NCBI GenBank assembly: GCA_027531565.1
Contig: JAPZSB010000002.1
Location: 558,001-622,000 of the forward strand
Direction of reading: 5' to 3'
Origin: Beijerinckiaceae bacterium
Lineage (GTDB): Bacteria; Pseudomonadota; Alphaproteobacteria; Rhizobiales; Beijerinckiaceae
Length of the DNA: 64,000 nucleotides
Shown one piece after another: positions 9,626-18,808 of this stretch. How positions within the stretch are numbered: position 1 is the stretch's first letter; every line of letters begins with the position of its first letter. Made by a program: the position numbers and the translations under genes. The notes under the pieces were generated by a model that searched no databases, was not told where the DNA came from, and saw nothing but the letters and a program-made list of their open reading frames with translations.

Positions 9626-10577
9626 CCTCCGCATCGGGTCGGGCCAGCGCAAGTGCCGCCTTCCGCTGCAGCAGCTCGACCGCAATGCCGGCCGCGATCA
9701 CGGCGGGGTCCTTGCTGCCGAGATCCTTGACCCCGACCGGGCAGATCATCCGTTCGATGGCGGGTGCCGGCAGGCCGAGCCGCGCAAGCTGGCCTGCGAA
9801 ACGGGCCCGCTTGGTGGCGCTGCCGATGACGCCGCAATAGGGCAGGTCGGGCCGGGCGAGGGCGGCGGCCATCAGATCAAGGTCGAGGGCATGGCTGTGC
9901 GTCATCGCCAGGATGAAGGCGCCCGCAGGGGCAGCGGCAATCTCGGCGACAGGATCGATCGCCGCAACAGCCACGGTATTTGCCGGGCGATGGGCAGGGA
10001 AAAGTCCGCGTCGCGTGTCGATCCAGCGGATGGCGAAAGGCAGCGGTGCCAGAGCCAGCACGAGGGCGCGGCCGACATGGCCGGCGCCGAAAAGGAGCAA
10101 GGATTGTCGGGGTTCGGCGCCCGGCTCGAGCCGGGCATCCTCCTGCGGGGATACGCCCGGTTCGAGCGCCACCCGCTGGCCGATGCCGCGGGCATCCGGC
10201 CGCATGACGACCGGCTGTGCCGGATGCTCCCGGAGCGCGGCGACCAGCGGTTCCACCCAGCCGAGATCGACGCGGGAAAGCGCCTCGATCCGCAGGGAGA
10301 CATGGCCCCCGCAGCATTGACCCATATCCGGGCCAAGGGCGAAGGCGCGCGTCTGCCCATGACCCTCGGGGTGGCGTTGCATGGCCTGCTGGGCCAGCGC
10401 GATGGCCTGCCATTCCAGCGTGCCGCCACCGATCGTTCCGGCGATGCGGCCATCGGCGCGGACCATCATCCGGGTTCCCGCCTCGCGCGGGCTTGACCCG
10501 CGAACGGCGTCGATGGTGACGAGAGCCACCTGTCCATCCGTGGCAAGGCTGGCACCGATGCGCGCCCAGTCTGCCAT
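9600..10577 (-). CDS. xdhC: Xanthine dehydrogenase accessory protein XdhC
   Basis: XdhC binds molybdenum cofactor, promotes its sulfuration and delivers it to XdhB in the cytoplasm. The 325-residue product has the N-terminal XdhC/CoxI domain (VTIDAVRGSSPREAGTRMMV), a CCGGHV motif and a C-terminal Rossmann-like domain (FGAGHVGRALVLAL). The start at 10577 overlaps the xdhB stop by 4 bases, giving the order xdhA-xdhB-xdhC on one transcript. Confidence 0.93.
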   Translation of the reverse strand: MADWARIGASLATDGQVALVTIDAVRGSSPREAGTRMMVRADGRIAGTIGGGTLEWQAIALAQQAMQRHPEGHGQTRAFALGPDMGQCCGGHVSLRIEALSRVDLGWVEPLVAALREHPAQPVVMRPDARGIGQRVALEPGVSPQEDARLEPGAEPRQSLLLFGAGHVGRALVLALAPLPFAIRWIDTRRGLFPAHRPANTVAVAAIDPVAEIAAAPAGAFILAMTHSHALDLDLMAAALARPDLPYCGVIGSATKRARFAGQLARLGLPAPAIERMICPVGVKDLGSKDPAVIAAGIAVELLQRKAALALARPDAEVRQRAVRG

Positions 10578-12949
10578 CAGCCACCATTCCACTGGCTGTC
10601 GATCGCATCGAGGATCGCTTCCGGTGTCGCCGGCGCGCGCAACCGGGTCGGGCGGCCGGGCTTCACCGCATGGATCGCATCGGCAATGGCGGAGAAGGCG
10701 GAAATGGCCAGCATGACCGGCGGCTCGCCGACCGCCTTCGACCGGTAGATCGAGTCCTCACGGTTGTCCTCGTGCCAGAGATCGACCCGGAAATGCGCCG
10801 GGATGTCCGAGGCGACCGGGATCTTGTAGGTCGACGGCGCGTGGGTCCGGAGCCGGCCCTCGCGGTCAAAGACGAGTTCCTCGGTCGTCAGCCAGCCGAG
10901 GCCCTGCACGAAACCGCCCTCGATCTGGCCGATATCGATGGCCGGGTTCAGCGAGCGGCCGCAATCATGAAGGATGTCCACGGCCTCGAGCCGCATCTCG
11001 CCGGTGATGGTGTCGATCAGCACTTCCGAGCAGGCAGCACCATAGGCGAAATAGAAGAAGGGCCGGCCGGTCTTGCTGGCGCGGTCCCAGGTGATGCCGG
11101 GGGTGCGGTAATAGCCGGTCGAGGAGAGCGGGATCCGTTCCAGCACGCAGGCCTTGGCCAGTTCGGGGAAGCTGATCGACGCCTCGCCCGCGAAGACCCG
11201 GCCATGCCGGAACAGGATCCGGTCCGGCCTGTCGCCAAGCCGCCGGGCCGCTTCTTCAGCCATCCGGTCGCGGATCGTCCGGGCAGCAATCCGGGCGGCC
11301 ATGGCGTTGAGATCCGAGCCGGAGGAGGCGGCAGTCGGGCCGGTATTCGGAACCTTGGCCGTGTTGGTGGCCGTGATCTTCACCCGCTCCAGCGGCAGGC
11401 CGAATTCATCCGCCACCACCTGCGCGACCTTCACGAACAGGCCCTGGCCCATTTCCGTGCCGCCATGGTTCAGCATGACGGAGCCATCGGAATAGACATG
11501 GACCAGCGCGCCGGCCTGGTTGAGATGTTTCAGCGTGAAGGAAATCCCGAACTTGACGGGCGTCAGCGCGAGGCCGCGCTTGAGAACGGGTGACTGGGCA
11601 TTGAAAGCCGCCACCTCGCGCCGGCGCTCGCGGTAGCGGCTGCTGGCTTCGAGCGTCTCGATCAGCGGCAGCATGGTCGCATGGTCGAAGACCTCCATGC
11701 CATAGGGCGTGACGAGATGGCCGGGGCGATAGAGATTGTCCTTGCGTACATCGAGCGGATCACGGCCGAGTTGCCGGGCGATGGCATCCATGATCGTTTC
11801 GATGGCGAGCATGCCCTGCGGCCCGCCGAAGCCGCGGAAGGCGGTGTTCGAGACCGTGTTGGTCTTCAGCCGGCGCGAGGCAATGCGCGAGGCCGGGATG
11901 AAATAGGCGTTGTCGGTGTGGAACATCGTCCGGTCGACGACGCCGAGCGAGAGATCGGCCGAGTAGCCGCAGCGGGCATCGTGCCGGATATCGAGCGCCC
12001 GGATGAGACCCGATTCGTCGAAGCCGACCGCATAGGCCGAAAGGAAATCGTGGCGCTTGCCGGTGAGGGCGAAATCGTCGTCCCGGTCAAGCCGGAGCTT
12101 GCAGGGCCGTCCGGTAATCTGGGCCGCGAAGGCGGCGAGGGCGGCCCAATGGCTGGCCTGGCTTTCCTTGCCGCCGAAGCCGCCGCCCATCCGCCGGCAT
12201 TCCACCGTGACAGCATGATCCGCCGTGCCCATCACCCGCGCGACGATATGCTGGACCTCGCTGGGATACTGGGTCGAGGAATGGATGAACATGTCGCCGT
12301 CCTCGCCGGGAATGGCGAAGGCGATCTGCCCTTCAAGGTAGAAATGTTCCTGCCCGCCGATTTCCAGTTCGCCTTCGAGCCGGTGCGGGGCTGCGGCCAG
12401 GGCCGCATCGGCATCCCCGCTCTGCCAGGCATAATCCGGCAGCACGGTGCCACCGGCCTGACGGGCATCGGCCACAGTGACAACGGGGGCCTCGGCGCGC
12501 GTCTCGAAGCGGGCGAGGCGGCTGGCTACGCGCGCGGCCTTGCGCGATGTGGCAGCCACGAGGAAAACCGGCTGGCCGTGAAAGCTGATCTCCCGCGTGG
12601 CCAGCATCGGCTCGTCGCCGAGGGCCGGGGAGACATCGTTCTTGCCGCGGATATCCTCGGCGGTCAGCACGGCGACGACGCCTGCCGCCGCGCGGACGGA
12701 CGCCAGATCAAGCGACAGGATCTCGCCGGCGGCGATGGGGGCCATGCCGATGGCGAGATGCAGCGTGCCTTCCGGCTCGAGAATATCGTCGATATAGGGC
12801 GCGTTGCCCTGCACATGCCGGAGCGCGCTGTCATGCGGCAGCGGCTGGTGCACCACTTCCAGAAGCGAAGGGGCGGCGGCGCCGGCCCCGCCTGCCGGCA
12901 AGCCTTCCTGCGACGATTCGGGCAGGTCGTTGAGCGGCGTCTCAGCCAT
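10577..12949 (-). CDS. xdhB: Xanthine dehydrogenase, molybdopterin-binding subunit XdhB
   Basis: This is the large catalytic subunit of xanthine dehydrogenase (790 residues), oxidising hypoxanthine and xanthine to urate. Moco-contact motifs GGFGGKES and FRGFGGPQG are visible, and the proposed catalytic Glu lies in AVGEPP near residue 741. The chain has the two-domain Ald_Xan_dh layout, and a substrate-type Arg (TAFRGFGGPQ) favours purine hydroxylase over CO dehydrogenase. It overlaps xdhA by 8 bases and xdhC by 4. Confidence 0.93.
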   Translation of the reverse strand: MAETPLNDLPESSQEGLPAGGAGAAAPSLLEVVHQPLPHDSALRHVQGNAPYIDDILEPEGTLHLAIGMAPIAAGEILSLDLASVRAAAGVVAVLTAEDIRGKNDVSPALGDEPMLATREISFHGQPVFLVAATSRKAARVASRLARFETRAEAPVVTVADARQAGGTVLPDYAWQSGDADAALAAAPHRLEGELEIGGQEHFYLEGQIAFAIPGEDGDMFIHSSTQYPSEVQHIVARVMGTADHAVTVECRRMGGGFGGKESQASHWAALAAFAAQITGRPCKLRLDRDDDFALTGKRHDFLSAYAVGFDESGLIRALDIRHDARCGYSADLSLGVVDRTMFHTDNAYFIPASRIASRRLKTNTVSNTAFRGFGGPQGMLAIETIMDAIARQLGRDPLDVRKDNLYRPGHLVTPYGMEVFDHATMLPLIETLEASSRYRERRREVAAFNAQSPVLKRGLALTPVKFGISFTLKHLNQAGALVHVYSDGSVMLNHGGTEMGQGLFVKVAQVVADEFGLPLERVKITATNTAKVPNTGPTAASSGSDLNAMAARIAARTIRDRMAEEAARRLGDRPDRILFRHGRVFAGEASISFPELAKACVLERIPLSSTGYYRTPGITWDRASKTGRPFFYFAYGAACSEVLIDTITGEMRLEAVDILHDCGRSLNPAIDIGQIEGGFVQGLGWLTTEELVFDREGRLRTHAPSTYKIPVASDIPAHFRVDLWHEDNREDSIYRSKAVGEPPVMLAISAFSAIADAIHAVKPGRPTRLRAPATPEAILDAIDSQWNGG

Positions 12950-14423
12950 GGGCCGCCTCCGCAACCGGGCCGCGCGGCTGGATCCGCGTCAGGCTGCGCG
13001 CGCCGCCGATTTCGGTCAGCGCCTTGCCGAGCAGGGCCCGCGCCACGCGGGAGCGATAGCCCGCGGAGGCCCGCATGTCGCTGATCGGCTGGAAATCCTC
13101 GGCCAGGGCCCGCAAGGCCGCCGCCCATTCCGCCGGCGCGGCGATCGGAAGGCCGGTCAGAGCGGCCTCGGCCCGCGCGGCGCGGCGCGGCGTTGCGGCC
13201 ATGCCGCCGAAAGCGATCCGGGCCGAGCGGATCCGCCGCTCCTCGTCCAGTTCGATCCGGAAGGCTCCCATCACGGTGGAGATGTCCTCGTCGATGCGCT
13301 TCGACACCTTGAAGCACCGGAAATGCATCCCGGGCCCCGGCTTGGTGATGGTAAGCCCGCTGACCCATTCACCGGGCCGGCGGTCCTGTTTCCCGTAGGC
13401 GACGAAGAAATCCTCGAGCGGGAGATCGCGGCTTTCTCCGCCGATCCTGAGATGGAGCGTGCAGCCCAGCGCGATCAGGGCCGGCGCGAGATCGCCGATC
13501 GGCGAGCCATTGGCGATGTTCCCGCCGATCGTGCCCGAGGCGCGGACCTGCCGGGAGGCGAAGCGCTTCATCAGCGTATCGAGATCGGGGTCGATCCGGC
13601 CAAGGGCCGGCATCGCCTCGGCATGGGTGACGCCGGCGCCGAGGAACAGGGTGGCCTCGTTCTCGGCGATCGTCCGCAGCGCCTCGATGCGGTTGAGCGC
13701 AATGACCTTCGGCAGGTCCTGCAGCTTCTTGGTGATCCAGAGACCGACATCGGTGGCGCCGCTGACAAGAGTGGCCTCGGGATGGCTGGCTGCCATATCC
13801 GCGAAGGTTTCAAGCTGCGCCGGGGACGCGAAGAACCTTTCGTCATGCCCGAGCAACAGGTCGCGCCCGTCCGCCAGTGCCTGCAGCGCGGCGGCCTTGT
13901 CGGGGATGCCGATGCCGGGATCCGCCGGGACCGGATCGGCTAAGGCTTCCGCTGCCGCATCGACAATCGGGCGATAGCCGGTGCAGCGGCACAGGTTTCC
14001 GGCAAGGCATTCGGCGATCGTCTCGCGGGAGACCGGGCGGGGTTCGGCGAGATAGGCCGCGACGAGGCTCATCACGATCCCCGGCGTGCAGAAGCCGCAT
14101 TGCGCGCCGTGATGGCGTGCCATGGCCCGCTGGACCGGGTGGAGCGCCCCGCCTTTCGCCAGATCCTCGACGGTGAGCACCTCGCAGCCATCGACCATGC
14201 CAAGCAGGAGGATGCAGGCATTGACCGGCTGGTAGCGCACCGCCCCGTCGCGCCAGCGCGCGAGAATCACGGTGCAGGCGCCGCAATCGCCCTCGTTGCA
14301 GCCTTCCTTGGTGCCGGTGGCGCGGCGCGTCTCGCGCAGCCATTCCAGCAGCATGCGGTTCGGGTCGATCTCGTTCAGTTCGACCAGCGAACCCTGGAAG
14401 ATGAAGCGAAGGCTGCGGCGCAT
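12942..14423 (-). CDS. xdhA: Xanthine dehydrogenase, iron-sulfur/FAD subunit XdhA
   Basis: This 493-residue small subunit passes electrons from the molybdenum centre through two [2Fe-2S] clusters to FAD and NAD. The plant-type ferredoxin domain has CNEGDCGAC, the second cluster has CGFCTPG and CRCTGYRP, and the C-terminal half is a CO_deh_flav FAD domain (TIGGNIANGSPIGDLAPALIAL). The start at 14423 (MRRSLRF) fits the family N-terminus; the open frame extends further upstream but without family sequence. Confidence 0.94.
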   Translation of the reverse strand: MRRSLRFIFQGSLVELNEIDPNRMLLEWLRETRRATGTKEGCNEGDCGACTVILARWRDGAVRYQPVNACILLLGMVDGCEVLTVEDLAKGGALHPVQRAMARHHGAQCGFCTPGIVMSLVAAYLAEPRPVSRETIAECLAGNLCRCTGYRPIVDAAAEALADPVPADPGIGIPDKAAALQALADGRDLLLGHDERFFASPAQLETFADMAASHPEATLVSGATDVGLWITKKLQDLPKVIALNRIEALRTIAENEATLFLGAGVTHAEAMPALGRIDPDLDTLMKRFASRQVRASGTIGGNIANGSPIGDLAPALIALGCTLHLRIGGESRDLPLEDFFVAYGKQDRRPGEWVSGLTITKPGPGMHFRCFKVSKRIDEDISTVMGAFRIELDEERRIRSARIAFGGMAATPRRAARAEAALTGLPIAAPAEWAAALRALAEDFQPISDMRASAGYRSRVARALLGKALTEIGGARSLTRIQPRGPVAEAAHG

Positions 14424-14500
14424 GGGACCCGGGACCGGAGAGAACAGCAAGACTGACAAGGGACGGCGGAAATGTGAACCCCGAAAGGCCTGAACAGGAC

Positions 14501-14518
14501 GAAGCACTTGCATGCTTC
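14501..14518. promoter_or_regulatory. Inverted repeat in the xdhA/tctC divergent spacer
   Basis: GAAGCA and TGCTTC flank a 6-base centre in the 189-base spacer between two divergently transcribed genes. Its size fits a dimeric regulator site, but no regulator gene is adjacent. Confidence 0.3.
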
Positions 14519-14612
14519 ATCGCCTTTGCCGAAACTTCAAGTCTCAGGACGGACCCGCCCGAACGAAGAGCGCCGAAAAGGCACCGGGCCGTCGACCCTA
14601 TCGGAGGAAACG

Positions 14613-15611
14613 ATGCAGAACGGACCCGAATTTTCACGACTTCGAACCCGCCTGATGCGAATCACATCGGCGCTTCTTTTCGGATTCCTGGCCCAGAACG
14701 CGGCACAGGCCTTCCCGACCAAGCCGATCACCTTTGTCGTGCCTTTCGCCGCCGGCGGGCCCAGCGACACGATCGCGCGCCTTTTTGCCGCATCGATGAG
14801 CCAGAAGCTCAACGGGCAGATCATTGTCGAGAACGTGGCCGGCGCCGGCTCCACCGTCGGCATCGCCCGCGTCGCCAAGGCTGACCCGGATGGCCACACC
14901 CTGCTGGTCTCGCATATCAGCCACGCCACGACGGCGACCCTGTACCGCAAGCTGCCCTATGATCCGGTTGCCGATTTCGCGCCGGTCGGAATGATGACGG
15001 ACGGCGCCTTCGTGCTGGTCAGCCGGAAGGATCTCGGGACCGACTCGCTGCCGCAGCTCTTCGCGAAGATGAAGGCGGATGGCGAGAAGATGTCCTATGC
15101 CCATGCCGGGGTGGGCTCCGGCTCGCATCTCTGCGGGCTCATGCTGATGGGCCAGCTCGGCGTGAAGATGACGCAGATCCCCTATCGCGGCACCGGGCCG
15201 GCGATGAACGATCTCGTCTCCGGGAAGGTCGATGTCCTCTGTGACCAGATCACCTCGGCGCTGCCGCAGATCCAGGGCAATGTCATCAAGGCCTATGCCG
15301 TCACCTCGACCGAGCCCGTGAAGGGGCTGAACCTGCCGACACTCGCTGCCTCGGGCCTGCCGGGCTTCCGGGCAACCGTGTGGCACGGGCTCTATGCGCC
15401 GAAGGGCACGCCGCCGGCGGTCATCAGCCAGCTCAACAAGGCGCTGAAGGAGGCCCTGAAGGATCCCGCGATCCTGCAGCGTCTCGCGCAGCTCTCGACG
15501 GACGCAGCCACCGAAGCGCAGGCGGATCCGGCTTTCCTCGGCAAGCATCTCGTTTCCGAGATTGCCGCCTGGAAGAAGATCATCGACACGGCCGGCGTCT
15601 ACGCGGATTGA
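14613..15611 (+). CDS. Tripartite tricarboxylate transporter substrate-binding protein (TctC/Bug family), orphan
   Basis: This 332-residue periplasmic receptor belongs to the Bug/TctC family, whose members bind small carboxylates. A signal peptide runs to about residue 33 (AQA), followed by the family opening FPTKPITFVVPFAAGGPSD. The ATG at 14613 has a strong GGAGG site; an upstream in-frame ATG at 14508 lacks one. No TctA or TctB membrane gene is in the window. It converges on the sulfolactate operon, and sulfolactate uptake in Chromohalobacter is assigned to a transporter of this family (SlcHFG), so sulfolactate is a reasonable candidate ligand. That link is inference only. Confidence 0.88.
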   Translation: MQNGPEFSRLRTRLMRITSALLFGFLAQNAAQAFPTKPITFVVPFAAGGPSDTIARLFAASMSQKLNGQIIVENVAGAGSTVGIARVAKADPDGHTLLVSHISHATTATLYRKLPYDPVADFAPVGMMTDGAFVLVSRKDLGTDSLPQLFAKMKADGEKMSYAHAGVGSGSHLCGLMLMGQLGVKMTQIPYRGTGPAMNDLVSGKVDVLCDQITSALPQIQGNVIKAYAVTSTEPVKGLNLPTLAASGLPGFRATVWHGLYAPKGTPPAVISQLNKALKEALKDPAILQRLAQLSTDAATEAQADPAFLGKHLVSEIAAWKKIIDTAGVYAD

Positions 15612-15620
15612 TGCGGAATT

Positions 15621-15647
15621 CCGGGAGCGGGGCCCTCCCGCTCCCGG
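15621..15647. terminator. Hairpin between convergent tctC-type gene and suy operon
   Basis: A perfect 11-base stem (CCGGGAGCGGG / CCCGCTCCCGG) with a 5-base loop fills the 37-base gap between the two convergent stop codons. It lacks a T-run on both sides, so a bidirectional terminator or 3'-end protecting stem is likely but not certain. Confidence 0.6.
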
Positions 15648-15648
15648 C

Positions 15649-16272
15649 CTATGACATCCCGAGATAGCGCCCGGGCTTGTGGTTGATCGCCAGGATCAGG
15701 TTGACCACCACGGCCCCGAGGATCGAAAGCGCGATCCCCGCGGGATTCAGCACGAAGAAGGCTGCTGCGAGGATCATCATGTCGAGGCCAAGCTGGACAT
15801 AGCCGGCCCGCCAGCCGAGCCGTTCCTGCAGGAACATGGCGAGCACGTTGATGCCGCCAAGCGCCGTCCGGTGCCGGAACAGCATCAGCAGGCCGTTTCC
15901 CATCAGCCCGCCGCCCAGGATGGTGGCGAAGACCGGATCCAGCCGGGCGAAGCCGATCCAGTCCGGCAGCCAGCGCGCATAGAGCGAGACCAACGTCACC
16001 GCGAGGAAGGTGCGCGCGGCGAAGCGCCAGCCCATCCGCCAGGTGGCCAGCGCGTAGAAGGGCAGGTTCAGGAGCGAGAAGACCAGCCAGAAGCCGAGGC
16101 CGGTGGCATGGTGGATCAGCAGGCCGAGGCCCGCCGTTCCGCCGGTCACCAGCATCGCCTTCTCATAGAAGGCAATGCCGACCGCCACGAAGAGCGTGGC
16201 CATGGCGATGGCCAGTGCGTCTTCGTAGAGTGCGTGCCGGCTGACCGGCAGCGCCTCTGTCTCGTCCCGCAT
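15649..16272 (-). CDS. YitT family integral membrane protein
   Basis: This 207-residue inner-membrane protein has five or six predicted membrane segments. It is of the short YitT type (family stretch VTGGTAGLGLLIHH) without the C-terminal DUF2179 domain. The start overlaps the stop of the aldehyde dehydrogenase gene by 4 bases, so it is translationally coupled as the last gene of the sulfolactate operon. No transport substrate is established for the family. Its place suggests movement of a pathway substrate, product or counter-ion, but the sequence does not show this. Confidence 0.85.
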   Translation of the reverse strand: MRDETEALPVSRHALYEDALAIAMATLFVAVGIAFYEKAMLVTGGTAGLGLLIHHATGLGFWLVFSLLNLPFYALATWRMGWRFAARTFLAVTLVSLYARWLPDWIGFARLDPVFATILGGGLMGNGLLMLFRHRTALGGINVLAMFLQERLGWRAGYVQLGLDMMILAAAFFVLNPAGIALSILGAVVVNLILAINHKPGRYLGMS

Positions 16273-17723
16273 CAGGCGATGCCGCCGAGGCAGACATATT
16301 TCATGTCGAGGTAATCCTCGAGCCCGTGGCGCGAGCCCTCGCGGCCGACGCCGCTTTCCTTCACGCCGCCGAAGGGCGCGACCTCGGTGGTGATCAGCCC
16401 TTCATTCACGCCGACCATGCCGTATTTCAGCGCTTCCGAGACGCGGAAGGCCCGGGCGAGATCGCGCGTGTAGAAATAGGCGGCGAGGCCGTATTCCGTG
16501 GCATTGGCGAGGCCGACGACTTCCGCTTCCGTCTCGAACCGGAAGATCGGAGCGAGCGGGCCGAAGGTTTCTTCCGTGGCGACGCGGGCGCCCTGCGGTA
16601 CGTTCTTCACCACGGTCGGCTCGAAGAAGGTGCCGCCGAGCGCATGGCCCTTGCCACCGGTGACGACCTCGCCGCCCCGGGCAAGGATGTCATCGAGATG
16701 GGCCTTCACCTTGGCGAGGGCGCGGGTATCGATCAGCGGGCCGATCTGCACCCCCGCCTCGAAGCCGCTGCCCACGCGCATCTTCGCCACTTCCTCGGCG
16801 AAACGGCGGGCGAAGGCATCGTGGATGCCGGCCTGCACATAGAAGCGGTTGGTGCAGACGCAGGTCTGGCCGGCATTGCGGTACTTCGCCTGCAGCGCGC
16901 CCTGTACCGCGCGGTCCAGATCGGCATCGTCGAAGACGATGAAGGGCGCATTGCCGCCGAGTTCCATCGAGATGCGCTTCATCGTGCCGGCGCTCTGCTG
17001 GGCGAGAAGCTTGCCGACCGGGGTGGAGCCGGTGAAGGTGATCTTGCGGACCAGCGGGTTCGAGGTCAGTTCCGCGCCGATCTCTGGCGCATCGCCGGTG
17101 ACGATGTTGACCACCCCGGACGGGATGCCGGCCTCGGCGCAGAGCACGCCCCAGGCGAGGCCCGAATAGGGCGTGAGGTCTGCCGGCTTGATCACGATGG
17201 TGCAGCCTGCCGCAAGGGCGGCGCCGAGCTTCCGCCCGATCATCGAGGAGGGGAAGTTCCACGGCGTGATCGCCCCGACGACGCCCACCGGCTCCCGCGT
17301 GACGAGAATGCGCCGATCCGCCCAGGGCGAGGGCACCACCTCGCCATAGGCGCGGCGGGCTTCCTCGGCGAACCATTGCACATAGGCCGCCGAGCTGCCG
17401 ATCTCGCCGCGGGCTTCGGCCAGCGGCTTGCCCTGTTCCTGCGTGAGGAGATGGGCCAGAGCCTCGCTGTTCTGGCGGATCAGCTCCGCCAGCTTCAGCA
17501 GCAGCGCCGCCCGTTCGGCGGCGGTCTTCGCGCGCCAGGCCGGGAAAGCGGCATGGGCCGCCTGGATGGCGCGGCGCGTTTCGGCCTGGCCGGCATTCGG
17601 AATGGTGCCGATCGTCTCGCCGGTAGCGGGATCGGTGACGGCGATGGTCCGGCCGGAATCGGCTGCGATCCACTGGCCATCGACGAGGATGGCCTGCTTC
17701 TTGAACTCGAGTTTGGTCAGCAT
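16272..17723 (-). CDS. gabD: NAD(P)-dependent aldehyde dehydrogenase, GabD-like (candidate 3-sulfolactaldehyde dehydrogenase)
   Basis: This 483-residue aldehyde dehydrogenase belongs to the succinate-semialdehyde dehydrogenase branch. Catalytic Cys288 lies in GQTCVC, with a second Cys at 290 as in GabD. The general-base Glu254 lies in MELGGN, and the cofactor region includes TPWNFPSSM near 153-161. It sits in the sulfolactate operon, 58 bases after comC and coupled to yitT. In the sulfo-Entner-Doudoroff pathway of Pseudomonas putida SQ1 a GabD-like enzyme oxidises 3-sulfolactaldehyde to sulfolactate, so that reaction is the best contextual guess. Ordinary succinate-semialdehyde oxidation remains possible. 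Confidence 0.88.
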   Translation of the reverse strand: MLTKLEFKKQAILVDGQWIAADSGRTIAVTDPATGETIGTIPNAGQAETRRAIQAAHAAFPAWRAKTAAERAALLLKLAELIRQNSEALAHLLTQEQGKPLAEARGEIGSSAAYVQWFAEEARRAYGEVVPSPWADRRILVTREPVGVVGAITPWNFPSSMIGRKLGAALAAGCTIVIKPADLTPYSGLAWGVLCAEAGIPSGVVNIVTGDAPEIGAELTSNPLVRKITFTGSTPVGKLLAQQSAGTMKRISMELGGNAPFIVFDDADLDRAVQGALQAKYRNAGQTCVCTNRFYVQAGIHDAFARRFAEEVAKMRVGSGFEAGVQIGPLIDTRALAKVKAHLDDILARGGEVVTGGKGHALGGTFFEPTVVKNVPQGARVATEETFGPLAPIFRFETEAEVVGLANATEYGLAAYFYTRDLARAFRVSEALKYGMVGVNEGLITTEVAPFGGVKESGVGREGSRHGLEDYLDMKYVCLGGIA

Positions 17724-17781
17724 GTCGGTCTCCTGCCGCCCGCGCCCGGCGCGGTGGCGATATGATCCCCTCACGCCTTCC

Positions 17782-18780
17782 TTACAGCGCCTCGATTTCC
17801 GAGACGAGGGCCTCCGCGACGGCCAATCCGTTTTTTTGCGCCTTCGCGCGCAAGGTCAGGCGGCGTGATCCGGGCAGGCGGGCGCCGGGCTGGCTGCGGA
17901 TCTGTTCCGCGAGGCGCGCGAAATGCGCGAGCGTGCCCTCGCCACCGAACAAAGCGGGATCGAAGGCGAGCAGCAGCTGGCCGGTCGCCGGCGGATCGCC
18001 CTTGTCGTCGAGGAAGGACGAGGCATCGGCCGCAAAGCGGGCGCCGGTCAGGCCGGCGGCAAGAAGCTCGATCATCAGGGCGAGGGCCGTACCCTTGGCG
18101 TCGCCGAGGGGCAGCATCGTGCCTTTCAGCGCCGCATCGGCATCGGTGGTCGGGCGGCCCTCGGCATCGAGCGCCCAGCCTTCCGGAATCGGCTGGCCCT
18201 TCTGCTTCGCCGCGAGGATGTTGCCCCGCGCCACCTTGGACAGCGAGAGATCGACCACGATCGGCGGCTCACCGGGCAGCGGACAGGCGAAGGCGAGCGG
18301 GTTCGTGCCGAAGGTCGCGCGGCTGCCGCCCCAGGGCGCCATGGCGGCGGGGGTGTTGGCGAAGAGCATCGCGACAAGGCCCTTCTCGGCCAGCCGCTCG
18401 ACCGGCGCGCCGGCCACGCCGCAATGATGCGAGCGGCGGATCGCCGCCGCGGCGAGGCCCATCATCGGGGCATGCTCGGCCAGCATCGCCTCGGCCAGAG
18501 CAAGGGCGGGATAGGCAAAGCCGAAGCCGGCATCGATCCGGCCGAGAGCCGGCGTGACCATTTCGAGGCGGGGCTCCGCATCGCCGCGGATCTTGCCGTT
18601 GCGGGCCTGGGCGGCGTAGCTCGGCACGCGGGAGAGGCCATGGCCTTTCAGCCCGTCGGCCTCGGCCGCCACGAGGGCGCGCGCCACGCAACGGGCTGTT
18701 TCCGGCCGTGTCTTGCAGCGGATGAAAGCAGAGGCGGCGAGGGCCTCGGCTTGCTCCAGGGTGAGGATGCGCTCGGACAT
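17782..18780 (-). CDS. comC: Ldh family oxidoreductase, ComC-like (R)-sulfolactate dehydrogenase
   Basis: This 332-residue enzyme is of the malate/L-lactate/sulfolactate dehydrogenase family (Ldh_2), which is unrelated to classical Rossmann-fold lactate dehydrogenases. Family motifs are HGLSR (47-51) and RSHHCG (116-121) with the catalytic His, then APWGGSRATFGTNPLAFACP. With SlcC it would reduce 3-sulfopyruvate to (R)-sulfolactate, so the pair acts as a racemase, as described in Chromohalobacter salexigens. The start at 18780 is the family N-terminus. It lies 28 bases after slcC. The substrate assignment rests on context. Confidence 0.85.
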   Translation of the reverse strand: MSERILTLEQAEALAASAFIRCKTRPETARCVARALVAAEADGLKGHGLSRVPSYAAQARNGKIRGDAEPRLEMVTPALGRIDAGFGFAYPALALAEAMLAEHAPMMGLAAAAIRRSHHCGVAGAPVERLAEKGLVAMLFANTPAAMAPWGGSRATFGTNPLAFACPLPGEPPIVVDLSLSKVARGNILAAKQKGQPIPEGWALDAEGRPTTDADAALKGTMLPLGDAKGTALALMIELLAAGLTGARFAADASSFLDDKGDPPATGQLLLAFDPALFGGEGTLAHFARLAEQIRSQPGARLPGSRRLTLRAKAQKNGLAVAEALVSEIEAL

Positions 18781-18808
18781 GGTGCTTTCCTTCCGGAGGG
18801 CGGGCTCT

